From Nostoc sp. CHAB 5715 (GTDB lineage Bacteria > Cyanobacteriota > Cyanobacteriia > Cyanobacteriales > Nostocaceae), in NCBI RefSeq assembly GCF_020829685.1, contig NZ_JAIVFR010000163.1:1-9847 (forward strand): a DNA stretch of 9,847 nucleotides, given 5' to 3'. Numbering within the stretch: the stretch's first letter is position 1; the number at the start of each line of letters is the position of its first letter. Position numbers and translations under genes: made by a program. Below are positions 4,941 to 9,847 of the stretch, one piece after another. The notes beneath the pieces are model-generated. The model had not been told where the DNA came from and did no database searches. It saw only the letters and a program-made list of their open reading frames with translations.

Positions 4941-5663
4941 ATGAGTCGAATTAATGGATTTGTAGGGCGACGTGATTTCTTAAAATTTGCCAGTGTAGTA
5001 GGTATTGCAGCTACTGCTTTTGGTGATAGTTTTTGGAATACAGAGCAAACTGCTGTTGCTGATATTCATCCAGACAACCCTAATCCAGTTAGTCCTAATG
5101 AAGCTATCAGACGCTTACTGGATGGTAATCAACGATTTATCCAACAAAAACGAAAATATCCCGCTCAATCACTAGAACATCTGCGATTAGTTGCTAAAGC
5201 TCAGTATCCCTTTGCCGCTATATTAGGTTGTGCAGATTCCAGAGTCCCTGCGGAAATCGTCTTCGATCAAGGACTTGGAGATTTATTTGTCGTGCGAGTT
5301 GCTGGTAATGTCGTCAGTGACACGGTTATAGGTAGTCTGGAATATTCTACAACAGTTTTAGGTTCGCAGTTGATTGTAATTTTGGGTCATAAAAGATGCG
5401 GTGCAGTAGCAGAAGCAATCAAAAACGAACCCCTTCCTGGCAGAATTGGTTTGATTATTGAGGGTATCAAACCATCTGTAGAAACGATAAAGTTAAGAAC
5501 GGGTGATAATATGCAGAATGCAGTTATAGCCAATATTCAATATCAGGCTGAAAAATTGCAGGAAAGCTCAACAATTTTAGCTAAATTGCTCCGTGAAGGG
5601 AAACTAAAAATTGTCGGTGCTTGTTACGATATTGACACTGGTAAAGTCAACATTATTACTTGA
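4941..5663 (+). CDS. beta-class carbonic anhydrase with Tat signal peptide
   Basis: It catalyses reversible hydration of CO2 to bicarbonate. I start it at ATG 4941 (240 residues) because AGGT (4931-4934) gives a ribosome binding site at suitable spacing; a TTG at 4920 would add only seven residues. The N-terminus has a twin-arginine signal, GRRDFLK at 9-15, then a hydrophobic stretch to about 28 and a likely cleavage near AVA at 38-40. The folded enzyme should therefore go to the periplasm or thylakoid lumen. Beta-class zinc ligands are all present: C97 and D99 in CADSR (97-101), H150 and C153 in HKRC, with the D99-R101 dyad. Length and motifs resemble extracytoplasmic EcaB-type enzymes; I do not assign the symbol. 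It is monocistronic, with no carboxysome genes nearby. Confidence 0.93.
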   Translation: MSRINGFVGRRDFLKFASVVGIAATAFGDSFWNTEQTAVADIHPDNPNPVSPNEAIRRLLDGNQRFIQQKRKYPAQSLEHLRLVAKAQYPFAAILGCADSRVPAEIVFDQGLGDLFVVRVAGNVVSDTVIGSLEYSTTVLGSQLIVILGHKRCGAVAEAIKNEPLPGRIGLIIEGIKPSVETIKLRTGDNMQNAVIANIQYQAEKLQESSTILAKLLREGKLKIVGACYDIDTGKVNIIT

Positions 5664-5782
5664 AAATCTTACACCTTTTAGGCGTAGTATTCTTAGTTTA
5701 ATCATGTTGCAAAAAATTATTAGTTATTGATAGTATTAAAAATTAATCAAATTCATTGCTCAAGTTAAAAAAATATTCCTTA

Positions 5783-5803
5783 TACCATTTAACAAAATAC
5801 CTG
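5783..5803 (+). repeat. 21-bp dispersed repeat, copy 2
   Basis: It matches 4261-4281 at 19 of 21 positions in the same orientation. It is followed by an AT-rich run and then a GC-rich patch, as if it were the edge of an inserted segment. Confidence 0.5.
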
Positions 5804-6120
5804 TTAAATATATATTGGTAGGGGCGGCGATGCCTGGGTTGGTCTACGCTAACGTAAACTCACAAAAATTCAGAAAAACCAACAAGCAAAGCACAGTCCA
5901 AGCTTCTAACAAATAAACCCGGCAGGGGCCATATAACAAAGCCGCCCGCCAGGAAGGTATAGTATATTCTGGCCATGTTTGATTAGGTTAGCGCTTATTT
6001 ATAAAAAATAATTGCATATCCCTAGATACAATAACTAAATCCTTTGGAGAACACAGTTAAGAAAAGTTACTAAATAGGTTAATTTATAATTAAAACCACA
6101 ATTCCCCAAATGGAAAGCAG

Positions 6121-6142
6121 AGGAACAGGGAGACAAGGGAGA
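6121..6142 (+). repeat. purine-rich GGGAGACAA block of second composite repeat
   Basis: AGGAACAGGGAGACAAGGGA and the bases after it reproduce the G-rich unit seen at 1138-1160, but with only two full G-runs, so this block alone does not reach quadruplex spacing. As in the first composite, a heptamer array follows, here 22 bp further on. Confidence 0.7.
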
Positions 6143-6163
6143 ATTATTCAACAAATCTCTTCT

Positions 6164-6207
6164 CAATACCCAATACCCAATGCCCAATGCCCAATGCCCA
6201 ATGCCCC
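6164..6207 (+). repeat. heptameric STRR CAAT(A/G)CC, 6 units, before ubiD
   Basis: Two CAATACC units (6164-6177) are followed by four CAATGCC units (6178-6205). The C-runs at 6169-6171, 6176-6178, 6183-6185, 6190-6192, 6197-6199 and 6204-6207 all have 4-base spacers, giving regular G-quadruplex potential on the minus strand. The array ends about 52 bp before the ubiD ATG, so it lies where the promoter or 5' leader of ubiD should be. A CATAATATAA stretch (6208-6217) directly after it could supply a -10 box. Confidence 0.92.
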
Positions 6208-6259
6208 ATAATATAAGAAAGCGCTTCACACTTCTTAAATAATCAGCTTTATTAGAACA

Positions 6260-7768
6260 ATGGCAAGAGACTTGCGGGGATTCATGAAAATTTTGGAAGA
6301 AAAAGGACAATTACGGCGGATTTCAGCTTTAGTTGACCCAGATTTAGAAATTGCTGAGATTTCCAACCGGATGCTGCAAAAAGGTGGGCCAGGGTTGTTG
6401 TTTGAAAACGTCAAAGGCGCTTTCTTCCCGGTGGCGGTGAATTTGATGGGAACTGTGGAAAGGATTTGCTGGGCGATGAATATGCAGCATCCAGAGGAGT
6501 TGGAAACTTTGGGGAAAAAACTAAGTATGCTGCAACAGCCAAAACCACCGAAGAAGATTTCCCAAGCGATAGATTTTGGGAAAGTGCTGTTTGATGTGGT
6601 GAAGGCGAAACCAGGACGAGATTTTTTCCCTGCTTGTCAGCAAGTTGTGCTTCAAGGTAATGATTTAGATTTAAATAAGTTACCTTTGATACGTCCTTAT
6701 ATTGGTGATGCTGGCAAGATTATCACGCTGGGACTGGTAATTACCAAAGACTGTGAGACGGGGACTCCAAATGTAGGTGTGTATCGCTTGCAACTACAAT
6801 CTCTCAATACAATGACGGTTCACTGGTTATCGGTGCGGGGTGGGGCGAGGCATTTGCGAAAAGCGACAGAACGTGGGAAAAAATTAGAAGTTGCGATCGC
6901 ACTTGGTGTAGATCCTCTAATTATCATGGCAGCTGCCACACCCATCCCTGTAGATTTATCAGAATGGCTGTTTGCAGGACTTTACGGCGGTTCAGGTGTG
7001 CAGTTGGCGAAGTGCAAAACTGTAGATTTGGAAGTTCCCGCAGATTCCGAATTTGTCTTGGAAGGGACGATTACACCAGGAGAAGTTTTACCAGATGGGC
7101 CTTTTGGTGACCACATGGGTTATTACGGCGGTGTAGAGGATTCGCCGTTAATCCGCTTTGAGTGTATGACGCACCGGAAAAATCCGATTTACTTAACAAC
7201 ATTTAGCGGTCGTCCACCTAAAGAAGAAGCGATGATGGCGATCGCACTAAATCGCATTTATACGCCTATTCTGCGGCAACAAGTATCAGAAATTGTTGAT
7301 TTTTTCCTACCAATGGAAGCTTTGAGTTACAAAGCGGCGATTATTTCCATAGATAAAGCATATCCGGGACAAGCGCGACGGGCAGCTTTAGCGTTTTGGA
7401 GTGCTTTACCACAATTTACATACACTAAATTTGTCATTGTTGTCGATAAAGACATAAATATTCGTGATCCGCGTCAAGTTGTGTGGGCGATTAGTTCCAA
7501 AGTTGACCCAGTGCGGGATGTCTTTATTTTGCCGAATACACCTTTTGATACCTTGGATTTTGCCAGTGAGAAGATTGGCTTAGGTGGACGTATGGGAATT
7601 GATGCGACTACAAAAATTCCGCCGGAAACAGACCATGAATGGGGTTCGCCTTTGGAATCTGATCCAGATGTGGCGGCGATGGTAGAGAGACGATGGGCGG
7701 AGTATGGTTTGGCAGAATTACAGTTAGGAGACGTTGACCCGAATTTATTTGGCTACGATATGAAGTAG
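6260..7768 (+). CDS. ubiD: UbiD-family prenylated-FMN-dependent decarboxylase
   Basis: A 502-residue cytoplasmic enzyme, close to the E. coli UbiD length, that decarboxylates 4-hydroxy-3-polyprenylbenzoate. In cyanobacteria this step is assigned to plastoquinone synthesis. It needs prenylated FMN made by UbiX, which is not in the window. Family landmarks: NVGVYR (N171 and R176, with the 5-residue spacing of metal ligand and catalytic Arg in Fdc1), SVRGGARH (191-198), E235 at the expected metal-ligand distance, DGPFGDHMGYY (279-289), TGRPP-like SGRPP (316-320) and a conserved C-terminal GIDAT (446-450). The acidic pair aligned with Fdc1 E277/E282 is D279/D284 here. The start fits the usual N-terminus (ARDLRGFM); no Shine-Dalgarno is seen. 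It is transcribed alone, behind a heptamer repeat. Other UbiD-type aryl decarboxylases are possible but less likely. Confidence 0.93.
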   Translation: MARDLRGFMKILEEKGQLRRISALVDPDLEIAEISNRMLQKGGPGLLFENVKGAFFPVAVNLMGTVERICWAMNMQHPEELETLGKKLSMLQQPKPPKKISQAIDFGKVLFDVVKAKPGRDFFPACQQVVLQGNDLDLNKLPLIRPYIGDAGKIITLGLVITKDCETGTPNVGVYRLQLQSLNTMTVHWLSVRGGARHLRKATERGKKLEVAIALGVDPLIIMAAATPIPVDLSEWLFAGLYGGSGVQLAKCKTVDLEVPADSEFVLEGTITPGEVLPDGPFGDHMGYYGGVEDSPLIRFECMTHRKNPIYLTTFSGRPPKEEAMMAIALNRIYTPILRQQVSEIVDFFLPMEALSYKAAIISIDKAYPGQARRAALAFWSALPQFTYTKFVIVVDKDINIRDPRQVVWAISSKVDPVRDVFILPNTPFDTLDFASEKIGLGGRMGIDATTKIPPETDHEWGSPLESDPDVAAMVERRWAEYGLAELQLGDVDPNLFGYDMK

Positions 7769-7802
7769 TATTTTGTATCGCCGTGCGTTACGCTGTGACT
7801 TA

Positions 7803-7971
7803 GGGAGCATCCCAAATGTGTAAAAACATGATTTGTCATTGCGAGCGTAACGTAGTGAAGCAAAGCAATCGCAACATCTGTACTTTGGTGATTGATTGCT
7901 TCATTCCGCTTCGCTTCATTCGCAATGACGACTCATTATCTTAAATAAATTTGCAAAATTGGGATGCTCCC
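7803..7971 (+). mobile_element. 169-bp MITE with 13-bp TIRs and 8-bp target duplication
   Basis: GGGAGCATCCCAA (7803-7815) is the exact reverse complement of TTGGGATGCTCCC (7959-7971). Directly outside, GTGACTTA occurs at 7795-7802 and again at 7972-7979, an 8-bp direct repeat abutting both ends. Perfect terminal inverted repeats with a perfect flanking duplication are the footprint of cut-and-paste insertion. It has no ORF and must have been moved by a transposase in trans. 8-bp duplications are made by several families, such as IS1595/IS1016, IS66 and IS256; I cannot choose one. It lies 27 bp after the ubiD stop and may also end that transcript. Confidence 0.88.
7835..7929 (+). repeat. GTCATTGCG hairpin nested in the MITE
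   Basis: GTCATTGCG (7835-7843) pairs exactly with CGCAATGAC (7921-7929). Further in, GAAGCAAAGCAATCGC and GATTGATTGCTTC pair imperfectly, so about 95 bp can fold. GTCATTGCGA...TCGCAATGAC hairpins are, from memory, widespread interspersed repeats in bacteria. The copy at 4305-4382 has the same plan but is more diverged. Confidence 0.8.
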
Positions 7972-8037
7972 GTGACTTACGCACTCAAGCCTGAAACCTA
8001 AATCTCCCCTAGCCGCCCGATGAAACCAATTCGCAAT

Positions 8038-8184
8038 TCGCAAAAGCTGGTTTTGAAGTCGCAAAAGCTGGTTTTGAAGTCGCAAAAGCTGGTTTTAATC
8101 TCGCAAAAGCTGGTTTTAATCTCGCAAAAGCTGGTTTTAATGTCGCAAAAGCTGGTTTTAATCTCGCAAAAGCTGGTTTACGAG
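8038..8184 (+). repeat. 21-bp minisatellite, 7 tandem copies
   Basis: Seven head-to-tail units of exactly 21 bp begin at 8038, 8059, 8080, 8101, 8122, 8143 and 8164. All start TCGCAAAAGCTGGTTT. The last five bases vary: TGAAG (units 1-2), TAATC (3, 4, 6), TAATG (5) and ACGAG (7). Because 21 is divisible by 3, several frames stay open. On + an ATG at 8020 runs to a TGA at 8185-8187 (55 residues, SQKLVL heptads). On - a frame at 8009-8281 gives KPAFA heptads. Neither has a clear ribosome binding site and I do not call either a gene. Confidence 0.95.
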
Positions 8185-8326
8185 TGAGAAAAGCAAGTAT
8201 ATAGTTGTAGTCACATACGTTAGGACAGTGTTGATTGCCAAAGTCTATCTCTTTGATTGTCAGCAAAAGCCGTTCTCCCATGAAGTATTCTTGTATGTTT
8301 AAAATTTTGGTTTTGAGATATTTGTT

Positions 8327-9112
8327 ATGGCTTATCCATTTCCAGGAATGAACCCGTATTTAGAAGATTCTGAATTATGGCCAGGAGTACATGGGAGACT
8401 AATAGTAGCGATCGCAGATTATCTTTCCCCTCAATTACGTCCTAAATATTTTGTCGCCATTGAAGAACGAATTTATCAAACTACTGGCGATGATAAACTC
8501 TTGGTTGGTATTCCTGATGTAATAGTACAAAATTCACAGACAGCAATAAATCCTAAAATACCGAATATAGCTGTAGCTACACCTGCCGTTCAACCTAAAA
8601 CGGTGACTGTTCCCGTACCTGAGATAGTAAAGGAAAGATATTTAGAGGTGCGAAAGGTAGCAATAAAAGAAGTAGTAACAGTAATTGAAATTTTATCACC
8701 TAAAAATAAACGTACAGGAGAAGGACGGAACGCATACGAAATTAAGCGGCAGCGAGTATTGGGAAGTTCAACACATTTGGTGGAAATTGATTTATTGCGT
8801 GTTGGGGAACCAATGTTAGTTTTTGGAGATGGTACGCAAAATGATTATCGGATTTTGGTTAGTCGGGCAGAAAATCGTCCCCAATCTGATTTATATGCTT
8901 TTAATTTGCAAGATATAATTCCTTCATTTCCCTTACCTTTGCGAACTAGTGATAGTGAACCTTTGGTAGATTTGCAGAGTTTATTAGCTGGCATTTATGA
9001 CCGCGCAAGTTATGACTTAGTAATAGATTACAGCAAAGAGCCAGTGTCCAAATTGTCAGAAGAAAATGCAGTTTGGGCAAACGCATTGTTACGGGAGAAA
9101 GGACTGCGTTAA
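8327..9112 (+). CDS. DUF4058 family protein
   Basis: A 261-residue, probably cytoplasmic protein of a largely cyanobacterial family without established function. The N-terminus FPGMNPYLE (5-13) and SPQLRPKY (34-41) are family marks. Three later blocks resemble the core of Uma2-like PD-(D/E)XK nuclease folds: GIPDVIV (61-67, D64), VIEILSP (119-125, E121) with KNKR, and K140-R141 followed by LVEIDLLR (151-158). That fold assignment is inference. There is no signal peptide or membrane segment. No good Shine-Dalgarno precedes ATG 8327, but the family N-terminus supports it. The region 8188-8326 before it is AT-rich without a firm promoter. A paralogue follows at 9282 with 57% identity over the 188 visible residues, without gaps. 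A HIP1 octamer lies at 8408-8415. Confidence 0.88.
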   Translation: MAYPFPGMNPYLEDSELWPGVHGRLIVAIADYLSPQLRPKYFVAIEERIYQTTGDDKLLVGIPDVIVQNSQTAINPKIPNIAVATPAVQPKTVTVPVPEIVKERYLEVRKVAIKEVVTVIEILSPKNKRTGEGRNAYEIKRQRVLGSSTHLVEIDLLRVGEPMLVFGDGTQNDYRILVSRAENRPQSDLYAFNLQDIIPSFPLPLRTSDSEPLVDLQSLLAGIYDRASYDLVIDYSKEPVSKLSEENAVWANALLREKGLR

Positions 9113-9113
9113 A

Positions 9114-9175
9114 TAATTCGTAATTCGTAATGACGCTCGTTCCTCGCTACCGCTACGCTAACGTAATTCGTAATT
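9114..9175 (+). repeat. TAATTCG heptamers flanking a GC-rich insert
   Basis: TAATTCG occurs twice (9114-9127) followed by TAA, and again at 9164-9170 followed by TAATTA. Between them is a GC-rich stretch with CGCTCGTTCCTCGCTACCGC and then CTACGCTAACG. It begins right after the DUF4058 stop codon. This looks like an STRR array interrupted by an interspersed repeat. Confidence 0.7.
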
Positions 9176-9221
9176 AAGTTTTGTAATGGGGATTTAACCC
9201 CAACACAAAACTTGCTTTTTT
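9176..9221 (+). terminator. strong intrinsic terminator after first DUF4058 gene
   Basis: AAGTTTTGT (9176-9184) pairs exactly with ACAAAACTT (9205-9213). After a 2x2 internal loop TGGGG (9187-9191) pairs with CCCCA (9198-9202) around a 6-base loop. Six T residues follow (9216-9221). It separates the two DUF4058 paralogues, so they are unlikely to be a simple operon. Confidence 0.85.
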
Positions 9222-9281
9222 ATTGAACCGGGGGACTTAAACTCACGGAACTAGTTAAAGAAGAAAATAGGAGTTAAATCA

Positions 9282-9847
9282 ATGCCTTCCATATTTCCTG
9301 GAATGAACCCGTATTTAGAACATCCTGAATTATTTCCAGGATTACATCACTTGCTAATTAGTGAAATTGCCAGGTTTCTATCTCCCCAATTGCGTCCTAA
9401 ATATCGAGTTGCTGTAGAGGTGCGGATGTATGAAACCACTGATGAAAATTCACTACTTGTTGGCATTCCTGATGTGATTGTGAAAAATCGGCAGACTGTA
9501 AATGATTCTACAAATACAAATGTAGCAGTAGCCGCACCAACGCCTGAACCTATAAAAGTAAAGATTCCTATGCCTGTTTCTATTAGAGAAGGATATTTAG
9601 AAGTACGAGAAGTAGGAACAGAGGCATTAGTTACTACTATTGAAATTTTATCTCCTACAAATAAACGTCCGGGTAAAGGACGGCAGACATATCAAGAGAA
9701 ACGCGAACAAGTATTAGCCAGTCGTAGTAATTTAGTTGAAATTGATTTACTGCGTAAAGGTGAACCAATGCCAATGATGGGTAATGATATTCAGAGTCAT
9801 TATAGAATTTTAGTTTGTCGTGGCGATCGCCGTCCTTATGCTGACTT
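9282..9847 (+). CDS. DUF4058 family protein, 3' truncated by window end
   Basis: An ATG at 9282 opens a frame with no stop to the last base, giving 188 full codons. A strong Shine-Dalgarno AGGAG (9269-9273) sits 8 bases before it, unlike its upstream paralogue. It aligns without gaps to the first DUF4058 protein: by my count 107 of 188 residues are identical. All family blocks are kept: FPGMNPYLE (5-13), SPQLRPKY (34-41), GIPDVIV (61-67), TIEILSP (119-125) and LVEIDLLR (151-158). A 21-bp stretch at the start of both genes (8345-8365 and 9300-9320) is identical at DNA level. The least conserved part is about 71-100. A HIP1 octamer lies at 9823-9830. About 70 residues should remain beyond the window if it has the length of its paralogue. 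Confidence 0.9.
   Translation, partial: MPSIFPGMNPYLEHPELFPGLHHLLISEIARFLSPQLRPKYRVAVEVRMYETTDENSLLVGIPDVIVKNRQTVNDSTNTNVAVAAPTPEPIKVKIPMPVSIREGYLEVREVGTEALVTTIEILSPTNKRPGKGRQTYQEKREQVLASRSNLVEIDLLRKGEPMPMMGNDIQSHYRILVCRGDRRPYAD

Larger units (their letters stand above)
5664..6259. other. 596-bp spacer between carbonic anhydrase and ubiD
   Basis: No gene is supported. It holds a second copy of the 21-bp dispersed repeat (5783-5803), a GC-rich patch with CTACGCTAACG (5844-5854), a GTTGGT/ACCAAC pair (5838-5843 and 5878-5883), a palindrome TTAATT-TAT-AATTAA (6079-6093), and the composite repeat at 6121-6207. I see no clear terminator for the carbonic anhydrase gene. A minus-strand frame at 6035-6310 runs through the repeats and is not credible. 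Confidence 0.65.
281..9830. other. HIP1 octamers GCGATCGC (nine found)
   Basis: Perfect GCGATCGC sites start at 281, 589, 2631, 3207, 4608, 6893, 7238, 8408 and 9823. Such density is a known cyanobacterial signature. Seven are inside genes and two in spacers (2631 and 4608). The list was made by eye and may miss a site. Confidence 0.9.

Noticed and set aside
6035..6310. Minus-strand ORF of 91 codons
   Set aside because: Contains translated heptamer repeats (GHWALGIGYW) and overlaps the ubiD start.
8020..8187. Plus-strand 55-codon ORF of SQKLVL heptads
   Set aside because: It is open only because the repeat length is a multiple of three; no Shine-Dalgarno and no recognisable family. Kept as a finding, not a gene.
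8009..8281. Minus-strand ORF of 90 codons with KPAFA repeats
   Set aside because: Its C-terminal half is simply the 21-bp minisatellite read backwards, there is no ribosome binding site before its ATG, and two other frames across the array are equally open.

Overview
The window looks like chromosomal DNA of a filamentous, heterocyst-type cyanobacterium (Nostoc/Anabaena/Tolypothrix-like). I see at least nine copies of the HIP1 octamer GCGATCGC, heptameric short tandem repeats (STRR) of the CCAATGC and TAATTCG kinds, many small palindromic elements in AT-rich spacers, and typical cyanobacterial families: a PEP-CTERM surface protein, a small dicluster ferredoxin, a Tat-exported beta carbonic anhydrase and DUF4058 proteins. 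The genus is inference.

Layout. Every gene I support is on the + strand. Positions 1-1080 hold the C-terminal end of a von Willebrand A (vWA) protein followed 27 bp later by a small single-membrane-segment protein; these two are the only pair that looks like an operon. A composite repeat (1119-1235) precedes a 74-residue two-cluster ferredoxin (1281-1505). Next come a PEP-CTERM protein (1777-2529) with a strong intrinsic terminator (2695-2723) and an isolated LivF-type ABC ATPase (2807-3550). A 1.39-kb spacer (3551-4940) has no intact gene but contains a chain of hairpins, MITE-like elements and a possible decayed ORF. It is followed by the carbonic anhydrase (4941-5663), a 596-bp spacer ending in a second composite repeat, and UbiD decarboxylase (6260-7768). 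Downstream of ubiD lies a 169-bp element with perfect terminal inverted repeats and an 8-bp target duplication, then seven copies of a 21-bp minisatellite. The window closes with two tandem DUF4058 paralogues (8327-9112 and 9282 to beyond the end), separated by an STRR and a strong terminator.

How the parts relate. The genes do not form one pathway; they look like separate transcription units, several closed by their own terminator. UbiD probably serves prenylquinone (plastoquinone) synthesis. The carbonic anhydrase acts outside the cytoplasm on CO2/bicarbonate. The ferredoxin carries electrons. The LivF-like ATPase would need permease subunits encoded elsewhere.

The most unusual content is non-coding. 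Both composite repeats have runs of three or more G or C spaced so that G-quadruplexes could form, and each sits about 50 bp before a conserved gene. The window also has a high density of small non-autonomous elements, one with clear proof of insertion. No complete transposase, tRNA, rRNA or CRISPR array was seen.
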